Shown: positions 1 through 6,581 of the stretch, piece by piece
Numbering within the stretch: position 1 is the first letter of the stretch
Layout: the number at the start of each line of letters is the position of its first letter
Assembly: GCA_004556395.1 (NCBI GenBank)
Contig: SFHK01000006.1
Coordinates: 1 to 64,000, forward strand
Origin: Clostridiales bacterium
GTDB lineage: Bacteria; Bacillota; Clostridia; Christensenellales; Aristaeellaceae
Reading direction: 5' to 3'
DNA: 64,000 nt
Translations under genes and position numbers: made by a program
The notes under the pieces: model-generated
What the model saw: only the letters and a program-made list of their open reading frames with translations
The model's database searches: none
What the model was told of the DNA's origin: nothing

Positions 1-212
1 TCTAAAAGCATATTTAGAAACTCCTGTTCAGGCATAGAATCCCGTCCAATTTCTGCAAGGGATAAGATATCAGCCTCTCCATTAGCGGCCTGGAGTTCCG
101 CCTGTCTTTCATATAGCGAGATGCTACGATCCGCTTCACATCCACTTAGTAGTAAGAGCAAACACAACAAATATAACAAGCACATACTAAGAGAAACGGC
201 TTTCACTTTCAT
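1..212 (-). CDS. Putative lipoprotein, 5' part only (3' end beyond window)
   Basis: An ATG at 212 opens a frame that runs leftwards off the window edge (70 codons visible). The N-terminus is a textbook lipoprotein signal: MKVK, a Leu-rich stretch, then the lipobox LLSGC with Cys at about residue 25, so the product should be acylated and anchored outside the membrane. The visible mature part is acidic and unrecognised. It starts 9 nt after the stop of the remnant at 222-607, so the two were probably cotranscribed. Base composition is AT-richer than the rest of the window. Function unknown; the lipoprotein call is strong, the family call is not possible. Confidence 0.75.
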   Translation of the reverse strand, partial: MKVKAVSLSMCLLYLLCLLLLLSGCEADRSISLYERQAELQAANGEADILSLAEIGRDSMPEQEFLNMLL

Positions 213-221
213 AATTGTCAG

Positions 222-607
222 TCACATCCCTTCTGTATCAGTAGCTGTATGTGGCATGATATCGTCTGCTCTTTTGATAAAGAATACATTATTTCGCAGT
301 GTGGTGCTCGTAAGATATAAGACATCCTCAGCAGCTACCTTCTTTTCCTCGCTTACTCGCGCTGTCGCTTTCCCCTCAGCCGTTCCGCTCCATGAGGATA
401 CTGGCGTCCATGCTTTGCTGCCCGCCGCTCTCTTCTGTAGTGTAACCCGCACAACAGTCGTCGTCTCTGCATACCGGCATCGGCCCGTGCCGCAGTGCCG
501 TTTTCAATGCCAAAGCTTCCGCCCATAGTGGCAATGTGAGTATGCTGCAGTTCCACAGTATTGTTGTCTTTCTGCGCTGCCACAGCAAACTGGTATGAGA
601 ATAGTCG
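222..607 (-). pseudogene. Frameshifted remnant of a small secreted beta-sandwich-like protein
   Basis: Two overlapping minus-strand frames read as one protein if a single base is restored near 474-476. The upstream frame gives ..FAVAAQKDNNTVELQ..GIENGTAARADAG, and the downstream frame continues YAETTTVVRVTLQKR..WTPVSSWSG to the stop at 222. The alternating pattern (NGTA, then VTLQK, then W..VSSWSG) is typical of small secreted clostridial proteins. FAVAAQ resembles the end of a signal peptide, but the same frame meets a stop at 610-608 with no start codon after it, so the 5' end is also lost. A sequencing error at the GG run is the alternative for the internal shift. No function can be assigned. 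Confidence 0.55.
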
Positions 608-728
608 CTAATCCTGAACATGAGATTTAACCCCAAGAACATTATACATTCATCGAGGATGAATGTCAACAGATTTGGAAAGAAAACACGGAAATCAACC
701 TTTGCTGATTACAATCCGCCTTTTTGCA

Positions 729-757
729 TTGACAAACGGACGGCGGATTGGTACAAT
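729..757 (+). promoter_or_regulatory. Sigma-A promoter for the Tim44-like gene
   Basis: TTGACA at 729-734 and TACAAT at 752-757 with a 17-nt spacer. Transcription would start near 764, ahead of the ribosome binding site GGGGGG (780-785) of the gene at 799. Confidence 0.8.
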
Positions 758-798
758 GATATGCGTGAAAGCACATGACGGGGGGCTTCTGATTACAG

Positions 799-1650
799 AT
801 GAAAAAACGGGTTTTGTGTTTGCTGGCGGTTCTTTTCCTGTTCGCGTTCGCGCTGGGACGCGCCGACTTCGGCGATTTCTCGGGCGGCTCTGATTACGGC
901 GGATCGTCCGACAGCTACAGCGGCGGCTATTCCGGCAGCGATTATCGCGACAGCTATGACGACGATGCCGACGCGCCAAGCGTCATTGTCGGCGCGGTGG
1001 TCGTCGTGGTTCTGCTCATCATCAGCGCGTGCTCGAAGAAGGGCAAGTCGGGCGCGTCGCCCGCGGGTGCGAAGCCTGTGGACGCCTCCACGCTCGAGCC
1101 GGTCAGCGCGCTTGCGAACTTCAGCGAGAGCGAGTTTACCGGAAAGCTCTCCAATATGTATGTCCGCCTGCAGGAGGCGTGGGCCGCTGGCGATCTGAAG
1201 CCCGTCGAGCCGCTTCTGACGGCGCCGTACTACGCGCAGATGGCCGCGCAGCTGAAGCGCGACTTCACGGACAAGGGCATTACCAGCCATTTGGAGCACG
1301 TGAGCGTGCTGGATGTGAAGCTGATCGGCTGCCGTCCCGGCAAGGACAGCGTGCCCGACCGCCTGTTTGCCACGATCAACGCCCGGTTTGTGAACTATCT
1401 TACCGATAAAAACGGGAAGATCGTGCGCGGCGACCAGAACGACGAAATCTACATGCAGTATGAGTGGACGCTGGAGCGCAGCGCGGACATCGGCGCGGAG
1501 CGCACCGTGAACTGCCCCAACTGCGGCGCGCCCGTGGACGCGAACCGCTTCGCGAGCTGCCCGTATTGCAACTCCGTGATCGAGAACTCCGGCTATGACT
1601 GGGTGATCGCGCAGATCAAGGGTATTTCCAGAAATACGGTTAAGCATTAA
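799..1650 (+). CDS. Tim44-like domain, zinc-ribbon membrane protein
   Basis: 283 aa. A signal-like hydrophobic stretch (about 4-20) is followed by a Gly/Ser/Tyr/Asp-rich segment (25-58), a second transmembrane helix (about 60-78) ending in a Lys-rich stop-transfer, then a soluble domain (about 95-230) of the Tim44-like/lumazine-binding fold (YVRLQEAWAAGDL, then LLTAPYYAQM). A zinc ribbon CPNCG..CPYCN lies near the C-terminus (about 238-258). It is probably anchored with the soluble part in the cytoplasm. Clostridial genomes carry many such proteins of unknown role. It stands alone between its own promoter and a terminator. Fold assignment is by pattern; no function is known. Confidence 0.8.
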   Translation: MKKRVLCLLAVLFLFAFALGRADFGDFSGGSDYGGSSDSYSGGYSGSDYRDSYDDDADAPSVIVGAVVVVVLLIISACSKKGKSGASPAGAKPVDASTLEPVSALANFSESEFTGKLSNMYVRLQEAWAAGDLKPVEPLLTAPYYAQMAAQLKRDFTDKGITSHLEHVSVLDVKLIGCRPGKDSVPDRLFATINARFVNYLTDKNGKIVRGDQNDEIYMQYEWTLERSADIGAERTVNCPNCGAPVDANRFASCPYCNSVIENSGYDWVIAQIKGISRNTVKH

Positions 1651-1661
1651 TTCAGATTAGC

Positions 1662-1698
1662 AAGCGTCGGAATTCATCGGATTCCGGCGCTTCTTTTA
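1662..1698 (+). terminator. Rho-independent terminator after the Tim44-like gene
   Basis: 12-bp stem AAGCGTCGGAAT (1662-1673) with ATTCCGGCGCTT (1681-1692), one G.T wobble, followed by CTTTTATT. Confidence 0.8.
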
Positions 1699-1733
1699 TT
1701 GCGGCATCTTTCAAAAATTAACGCATGAGAGGA

Positions 1734-1762
1734 TTGACAGGAAGTGGGATGATGAATATAAT
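1734..1762 (+). promoter_or_regulatory. Promoter of the cysK leader
   Basis: TTGACA (1734-1739), 17-nt spacer, TATAAT (1757-1762): a consensus promoter. Transcription from about 1769 leaves a leader of about 195 nt before cysK. Confidence 0.88.
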
Positions 1763-1796
1763 ACTACTAAACCGATAGAGAAAGTGTGGTATAACG

Positions 1797-1880
1797 ATGG
1801 CGGAAAGAACGAACGCGTGCTGTTGCATCCGGCGCCTGTTCTGTCCGGATGTCGTTTTGCCGTGCGCGAAATCTCTGTAG
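1797..1880 (+). CDS. Cys-rich leader peptide upstream of cysK (putative)
   Basis: A 27-codon ORF (ATG 1797, TAG 1878-1880) inside the cysK leader, with five Cys codons: three consecutive ones (TGC TGT TGC, 1818-1826), then residues 16 and 23. Regulatory Cys codons just after the transcription start and before an intrinsic terminator are the layout of a leader-peptide attenuator sensing charged tRNA-Cys. The ribosome binding site is weak (only GTGTGG upstream), which is the main reason for caution. If translation stalls at the Cys run, folding of the hairpin at 1826-1851 and of the terminator would change. Confidence 0.45.
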   Translation: MAERTNACCCIRRLFCPDVVLPCAKSL

Positions 1881-1933
1881 CGGTGGAAGGATCATGCGGA
1901 AGAGGAACGGGCGAATGCGCTCGTTCCTTTTTT
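1826..1933 (+). promoter_or_regulatory. cysK attenuator: hairpin, loop-to-terminator pairing, intrinsic terminator
   Basis: A perfect 7-bp hairpin, CATCCGG (1826-1832) with CCGGATG (1845-1851), exposes a 12-nt loop. Ten loop bases, CGCCTGTTCT (1833-1842), can pair with GGAACGGGCG (1904-1913), which is the 5' arm of the terminator. The terminator is GGAACGGGCG (1904-1913), loop AATG, CGCTCGTTCC (1918-1927), then six T (1928-1933). The two pairings exclude each other, so the loop could act as an antiterminator. AGAGA (1777-1781) and TCTCT (1872-1876) can also close the whole domain. A GGTGGA at 1882-1887 faintly recalls a T-box, but the canonical ACCGCG does not follow. Terminator is sure; mechanism is inference. 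Confidence 0.7.
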
Positions 1934-1963
1934 GCATAGAGAAAACAAAGGGGGAGAATATAA

Positions 1964-2893
1964 ATGAAGATTTATAAGAAGGCGACGGAGCTGATCGGCA
2001 ATACGCCCCTGCTGGAGCTGGGGAATTATGAGAAGGCGCATGGGCTGGAGGCTACGATTCTGGCCAAGCTGGAATACCTGAATCCGGCGGGCAGCGTGAA
2101 GGACAGAATCGCGCGGGCGATGCTGGACGACGCGGAGAGCCGCGGGCTTCTGAAGCCGGGCTCGGTGATCATCGAGCCGACGAGCGGCAACACGGGAATC
2201 GGTCTGGCGGCGGTCGCGGCGGCGTGCGGGTATCGGATTATTCTCACGATGCCGGAAACGATGAGCGTGGAGCGCCGCAGTCTCCTTCGTGCCTACGGCG
2301 CGGAGCTGGTGCTCACGGAGGGCGCGAAGGGCATGAAGGGCGCGATCGCGAAGGCGCGGGAGCTGGCGGCGCAGACGGAGAACAGCTTCATTCCCGGCCA
2401 GTTCACGAACCCGGCGAACCCGCGCGCACACAGGGAGACCACGGGGCCGGAGATCTGGCGCGACACGGACGGCAAGGTGGACATCTTCGTGGCCGGCGTG
2501 GGCACCGGCGGCACGGTGACCGGCGTGGGCGAATATCTGAAGGAACAGAATCCCGCCGTGCGCATCGTCGCCGTGGAGCCCGCGGGCTCGCCGGTGCTGT
2601 CCGGCGGCGCTTCCGAGCCGCATAAGATTCAGGGAATCGGCGCGGGCTTCGTGCCGGACACGCTGAACCGCGCGGTGCTGGATGAAATCCTTCCCGTGGA
2701 AAACGAGGACGCCTTTGCCGCCGGACGCGAGCTTGCGCGCCGGGAGGGCGTGCTGGCGGGCATTTCCTCCGGCGCGGCGCTTCACGCAGCGACGGTGCTG
2801 GCCAAAAGACCGGAAAACCGGGGCAAGATGATCGTCGTCCTGCTTCCCGATACCGGCGACCGTTATCTTTCCACGCCGCTGTTCTCCGACTGA
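1964..2893 (+). CDS. cysK: Cysteine synthase (O-acetylserine sulfhydrylase)
   Basis: 309 aa, the usual length. A PLP enzyme of fold type II that makes L-cysteine from O-acetylserine and sulfide in the cytoplasm. Seen: PLP lysine in GSVKDRIA (about residue 46), substrate loop TSGNTGIGLA (about 71-80), phosphate-binding GTGGTVTG (about 178-185), and the C-terminal end LLPDTGDRYLST. The start ATG follows AAAGGGGGAG. Its 3' end overlaps the convergent Rrf2 gene by 31 nt. The leader with Cys codons and a terminator suggests attenuation by cysteine supply; the neighbouring Rrf2 protein could add CymR-like repression. Confidence 0.95.
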   Translation: MKIYKKATELIGNTPLLELGNYEKAHGLEATILAKLEYLNPAGSVKDRIARAMLDDAESRGLLKPGSVIIEPTSGNTGIGLAAVAAACGYRIILTMPETMSVERRSLLRAYGAELVLTEGAKGMKGAIAKARELAAQTENSFIPGQFTNPANPRAHRETTGPEIWRDTDGKVDIFVAGVGTGGTVTGVGEYLKEQNPAVRIVAVEPAGSPVLSGGASEPHKIQGIGAGFVPDTLNRAVLDEILPVENEDAFAAGRELARREGVLAGISSGAALHAATVLAKRPENRGKMIVVLLPDTGDRYLSTPLFSD

Positions 2894-3291
2894 CGCAGAA
2901 GCGTCTCAAGCGTGATGCCGCTCAGATAGGTACAGATTACATCGTGCAAGCCCTGCCACACGGGCAGCGTCGGGCAGTCGCCGCAGCGCTCACAGGCGTT
3001 CGGCGACTGCTCGAGGCATGTTACGGGCGCGAGCGAGCCCTCCATCACTTCCAAAAGACTCAAAACCGTGTATTCCGACGGAGCCTTCGCCAGCCGGTAG
3101 CCGCCCAGCTGTCCGCGCATGGCGCGCAGCATGCCGGCCTGCGTCAGCTGAAGCGCGATCTGCTCCAGATATTTTTTAGAAACCGCCTGTCGTTCGGCGA
3201 TGTCCCGCAGCGTTACGTAGCCGTCGCCCTGGTGCGCGGCGATGTCCAGCATCATGCGCAGCGCGTAGCGCCCCTTGGTGGATATTTTCAT
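2863..3291 (-). CDS. Rrf2-family transcriptional regulator
   Basis: 142 aa. The N-terminal winged helix MKISTKGRYALRMMLDIA is the family signature, with recognition helix ISKKYLEQ-like VSKKYLEQIALQL (about 38-50) and the wing GGYRLAK (about 63-69). A Cys cluster (C92, then C100, C103, C106 approximately) sits where IscR binds its Fe-S cluster; CymR, the cysteine regulator, lacks it. Convergent with cysK and tail-overlapping it. It could control cysteine or Fe-S genes. The Cys spacing C-x7-C-x2-C-x2-C differs from IscR, so the ligand is open. Confidence 0.88.
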   Translation of the reverse strand: MKISTKGRYALRMMLDIAAHQGDGYVTLRDIAERQAVSKKYLEQIALQLTQAGMLRAMRGQLGGYRLAKAPSEYTVLSLLEVMEGSLAPVTCLEQSPNACERCGDCPTLPVWQGLHDVICTYLSGITLETLLRQSENSGVER

Positions 3292-3312
3292 TTCGTTTCA
3301 TCTCCCGCGCTT

Positions 3313-3341
3313 ATCATACCATATTGCCGCGCCGTTTTCAA
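3313..3341 (-). promoter_or_regulatory. Promoter of the Rrf2 gene
   Basis: On the minus strand, TTGAAA (3341-3336), 17-nt spacer, TATGAT (3318-3313), 22 nt before the ATG; ribosome binding site GGGAG lies between. Confidence 0.75.
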
Positions 3342-3410
3342 CGTTCTTCGCGCGAGGGAATGAGGAAACCGTGTCAGGGACAGCATACTTGTGAAGTTTC
3401 GGCGAACGGG

Positions 3411-3460
3411 TTGACATATACCGGGGTGGGGTATATAATTCAAATACCCACAGGGGGTAT
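3411..3460 (+). promoter_or_regulatory. csoR-copA promoter with two CsoR-type operators
   Basis: TTGACA (3411-3416) and TATAAT (3434-3439), 17-nt spacer. One inverted repeat, TATACC (3417-3422) with GGTATA (3430-3435), fills the spacer; a second, ATACCC (3444-3449) with GGGTAT (3455-3460), covers the start of transcription. Both match the known CsoR box (TACCC-gap-GGGTA). Binding of apo-CsoR to either would block RNA polymerase; copper releases it. Confidence 0.87.
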
Positions 3461-3480
3461 ATGAACGGAGCGTGAGGAGC

Positions 3481-3795
3481 ATGGATTCGCAGGAAGAAAA
3501 ATGCTGCATGTGCGCGAACCGGAAAAAGGAGCGCTCGCCGGAGGAATACCGGAAGCTGATTCACCGGCTGAACCGCATCGAGGGGCAGGTTCGGGGCATC
3601 CGCGCGATGGTGGAAAACGGCGCGTACTGCCCGGACATTCTGGTGCAGTCCGCGGCGGTGAGCGCGGCGATGAACGCGTTTAACCGCGAGCTGCTGGCCA
3701 GCCACATTCGCACCTGCGTGACCGAGGATATCCGCGGCGGGCGGGACGAAGCGGTGGACGAACTGCTCGATACCATGAAAAAGCTGATGAAATGA
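3481..3795 (+). CDS. csoR: Copper-sensing repressor CsoR
   Basis: 104 aa. Helical DUF156/CsoR family; represses its own copper-export operon until Cu(I) binds. The ligand set is present: C50 (AYCPDIL), H75 and C79 (SHIRTC). Family helix IHRLNRIEGQVRGI is at about 27-40. ATG 3481 is chosen over the in-frame GTG at 3472 because CGGAG (3466-3470) is correctly spaced for it. An unusual N-terminal CCMC (residues 8-11) is not part of the normal copper site. Followed by copA after 30 nt; both lie behind the double operator at 3411-3460. Confidence 0.93.
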   Translation: MDSQEEKCCMCANRKKERSPEEYRKLIHRLNRIEGQVRGIRAMVENGAYCPDILVQSAAVSAAMNAFNRELLASHIRTCVTEDIRGGRDEAVDELLDTMKKLMK

Positions 3796-3825
3796 ACGCC
3801 GTTTCGGGCGGGAAGAAGGGAAAGC

Positions 3826-6366
3826 ATGAAGCAATACAATGTGGCCGGCATGAGCTGCGCGGCGTGCAGCGCGCGCGTGGAGAAGGCCGTATCCAAGGTG
3901 GAGGGCGTGACGGAGTGCTCCGTGAGCCTTCTGACCAATTCGATGGGCGTGGAGGGCACCGCGACGCCGGAGGCCGTGATCGAGGCGGTGCGCGCGGCGG
4001 GCTACGACGCGTCGCTCAAGGGCGCGACTGGCGTGAAGGCGAATCCTGCGGACGCGGAGGAAGCGTTGGAGGATCACGACACGCCCGTGCTGAAGCGGCG
4101 GCTGGTGTGGTCGCTGGGATTTCTGATCGTGCTGATGTATTTTTCCATGGGGCATATGATGTGGAACTGGCCGCTGCCGGCGTTCTACACGGACAACCAC
4201 GTGGCCATGGGGCTTACGCAGATGCTTCTGACGATCGCCATCATGGTGATCAATCGCAAGTTCTTCGTGAGCGGCTTTAAGAGCCTGTGGCACCGCGCGC
4301 CCAATATGGATACGCTCGTGGCGCTGGGCTCGACGGCGGCGTTTGTGTACAGCACCTACGCGCTGTTCGCCATGACCGGCGCGCAGGTTCGCGGCGATAT
4401 GGACGCGGTGATGAAGTATATGATGGAATTCTACTTCGAATCCGCGGCGATGATCCTGACGCTGATTACCGTTGGCAAGATGCTGGAAGCGCGCTCCAAA
4501 GGGCGCACGACCGACGCGCTGAAGGGGCTTATGAAGCTCGCGCCGAAGACGGCCACCGTGGTGCGAGGCGGCGCGGAGGTTACGGTGCCGGTCGAGCAGG
4601 TGCGGAAGGGCGACGTGTTCGTCGTTCGTCCCGGCGAGAGCGTTCCGGTGGACGGCACGGTGATCGAGGGCGCGAGCGCTGTGAACGAAGCGGCGCTGAC
4701 CGGCGAAAGCCTGCCGGTCGAAAAGGCGGCGGGCGATATGGTTTCCGCCGCGACGGTGAACCAGTCCGGCTTCCTGAAGTGCCGGGCGACGCGCGTGGGG
4801 GAGGATACCACGCTGTCGCAGATCATCCAGATGGTCTCGGACGCGGCGGCCACCAAGGCGCCGATTGCCAAGATCGCCGACAAGGTGTCCGGCGTGTTCG
4901 TGCCGACGGTGATCGCCATTGCCGCGGTGACGACGGTCGTGTGGCTTCTGTTGGGGCGCGGCGTGGGCTTCGCGCTGGCGCGGGGCATCTCGGTGCTGGT
5001 GATCAGCTGCCCGTGCGCGCTGGGTCTGGCCACGCCGGTGGCCATCATGGTCGGCAGCGGGCTGGGCGCGAAGAACGGCATCCTGTTCAAGACGGCGGCG
5101 TCTTTGGAGGAAACGGGGCGCGTGCGCATCGTGGCGCTGGATAAGACGGGTACGATTACGTCCGGCGAGCCGCGGGTGACGGACGTCGTTCCGGCGGCGG
5201 GCGTCGGCGAGATGGAGCTGCTTTCCATGGCGTGCGCGCTGGAACGCCGGAGCGAGCATCCGCTGGCGAAGGCGATTCTCCACAGGGGCGAGGAACTGGG
5301 CATTGCGTCCGAGGACGTAACAGACTTTCAGGCGCTGCCGGGCAACGGCCTGACGGCGACAAAGGGAGACGCGAAGCTGTGCGGCGGAAACGAAGCGTTT
5401 ATCAGCGGCCAGACGGAGATTCCGGCGAACGCAAGGACGCGCGCGGCGGAGCTGTCTGAACAGGGCAAAACGCCGCTGTACTTCGCATCCAACGGAAGCT
5501 ATATCGGCATGATCGCCGTGGCGGACGTGATCAAGGAGGATAGCCCGCAGGCGGTTCGCGAGCTGCGCAACATAGGCATTCACGTGGTGATGCTTACCGG
5601 AGACAACGAGCGCACCGCGAAGGCCGTCGGCAGGCAGGCGGGCGTCGATCAGGTGATCGCGGGCGTGCGGCCGGACGGCAAGGAAAGCGTGATTCGCAGG
5701 CTGAAGGAGTACGGCAAGGTGGCCATGGTTGGCGACGGAATCAACGACGCGCCGGCGCTTACCCGCGCGGACATCGGCATCGCCATCGGCGCGGGCACGG
5801 ACGTGGCCATCGACGCCGCGGACGTGGTGCTGATGAAGAGCCGCCTGAGCGACGTGCCCGCGGCCATTCGCCTGAGCCGCGCCACGCTGCGGAACATTCA
5901 CGAGAACCTGTTCTGGGCGTTCTTCTACAACACGATCGGCATCCCGCTGGCGGCGGGCGCGCTGATCCCGCTGGGGCTGACGCTGAATCCCATGTTCGGC
6001 GCGGCGGCGATGAGCCTTTCCAGCTTCTGCGTGGTGTCCAACGCGCTGCGGCTGAACCTGTTCAAGCTGCGCGACGCGAAGCGCGACAGGCGGCGCAGCC
6101 TCGCCAACCTCGAGATCTCATTCGAACCCGAAAACAAAAAGGAGGAAACAGGAACCATGGAAAAGACGATGCAGATTACCGGTATGATGTGCGGCCATTG
6201 CGAGGCCAATGTGAAAAAGGCGCTGGAAGCGCTGGACGGCGTGCGCGAAGCCAAGGTAAGCCACGAAAAAAACCTTGCCGTCGTGACGCTGGATAAGCCT
6301 GTGGACGACGGCACGCTCAAAAAGGCCGTCGAGGATAAGGGCTATGAGGTGAAGGACATCCGCTGA
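3826..6366 (+). CDS. copA: Copper-exporting P1B-type ATPase with fused C-terminal CopZ-like domain
   Basis: 846 aa. Pumps Cu(I) out of the cytoplasm at the cost of ATP. Domains: N-terminal HMA (1-70, MSCAAC with C11 and C14), transmembrane helices, actuator with TGES (about 301), ion site C395-P-C397 (CPCALGLATP), phosphorylated Asp in DKTGT (439), ATP site and GDGINDAP hinge, then a linker and a second HMA (778-846, MMCGHC). The C-terminal HMA looks like a complete CopZ chaperone and has its own ribosome binding site inside the gene (see 6157-6366). Second gene of the csoR operon. High confidence in function; dual translation is inference. Confidence 0.95.
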   Translation: MKQYNVAGMSCAACSARVEKAVSKVEGVTECSVSLLTNSMGVEGTATPEAVIEAVRAAGYDASLKGATGVKANPADAEEALEDHDTPVLKRRLVWSLGFLIVLMYFSMGHMMWNWPLPAFYTDNHVAMGLTQMLLTIAIMVINRKFFVSGFKSLWHRAPNMDTLVALGSTAAFVYSTYALFAMTGAQVRGDMDAVMKYMMEFYFESAAMILTLITVGKMLEARSKGRTTDALKGLMKLAPKTATVVRGGAEVTVPVEQVRKGDVFVVRPGESVPVDGTVIEGASAVNEAALTGESLPVEKAAGDMVSAATVNQSGFLKCRATRVGEDTTLSQIIQMVSDAAATKAPIAKIADKVSGVFVPTVIAIAAVTTVVWLLLGRGVGFALARGISVLVISCPCALGLATPVAIMVGSGLGAKNGILFKTAASLEETGRVRIVALDKTGTITSGEPRVTDVVPAAGVGEMELLSMACALERRSEHPLAKAILHRGEELGIASEDVTDFQALPGNGLTATKGDAKLCGGNEAFISGQTEIPANARTRAAELSEQGKTPLYFASNGSYIGMIAVADVIKEDSPQAVRELRNIGIHVVMLTGDNERTAKAVGRQAGVDQVIAGVRPDGKESVIRRLKEYGKVAMVGDGINDAPALTRADIGIAIGAGTDVAIDAADVVLMKSRLSDVPAAIRLSRATLRNIHENLFWAFFYNTIGIPLAAGALIPLGLTLNPMFGAAAMSLSSFCVVSNALRLNLFKLRDAKRDRRRSLANLEISFEPENKKEETGTMEKTMQITGMMCGHCEANVKKALEALDGVREAKVSHEKNLAVVTLDKPVDDGTLKKAVEDKGYEVKDIR
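6157..6366 (+). CDS. Possible separate CopZ-like chaperone from an internal start in copA
   Basis: In frame with copA, codon 778 is ATG preceded by AAGGAGG at 6139-6145 with 11 nt between, a better ribosome binding site than most true starts here. Translation from it would give a 69-aa HMA protein with MMCGHC, the size and motif of a free copper chaperone. Clostridial CopA proteins often carry such a C-terminal domain. Either this is the scar of an old copA-copZ gene fusion or both the full pump and the free chaperone are made. Confidence 0.5.
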   Translation: MEKTMQITGMMCGHCEANVKKALEALDGVREAKVSHEKNLAVVTLDKPVDDGTLKKAVEDKGYEVKDIR

Positions 6367-6378
6367 GGGCGCGGGGAG

Positions 6379-6407
6379 GCGGAGGGGGAGCAGAGCGCCC
6401 CCTCCGC
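6379..6407 (+). terminator. Strong hairpin after copA
   Basis: Perfect 10-bp GC stem GCGGAGGGGG (6379-6388) with CCCCCTCCGC (6398-6407). No T tract follows, so it may stabilise the 3' end or terminate with help. From 6408 to 6515 I see no gene. Confidence 0.5.
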
Positions 6408-6515
6408 ACCACCCCCTCGGCGGGGACTCGCGGCCTTGGCGTTTCTTATGTGACCGAAGGAGCGGCTCCCAATTCGCGGCAGAGAGCGGGTTTGCAGCTG
6501 CTCTTTCGCGAGTTG

Positions 6516-6562
6516 AAAAAAAACGGCTCCGTATCCACAGGATGAAGGTGGATGCGGAGCCG
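6516..6562 (-). terminator. Terminator of the minus-strand ABC operon
   Basis: Read on the minus strand: CGGCTCCGCATCCAC (6562-6548), loop, GTGGATACGGAGCCG (6538-6524), then eight T (6523-6516). Near-perfect 15-bp stem, 20 nt past the last gene of the operon. Confidence 0.92.
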
Positions 6563-6581
6563 CTGCCTTTACGGGCGGGGT

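Noticed and set aside
1770..1963. Canonical T-box riboswitch before cysK
   Set aside because: Only GGTGGA is present; the ACCGCG continuation and a clear stem I specifier pattern are missing. Kept as an alternative, not annotated.
3298..5901. 867-codon open frame on the minus strand opposite copA
   Set aside because: His/Arg-rich composition, no family motif, no ribosome binding site; it is the antisense shadow of a GC-rich gene.
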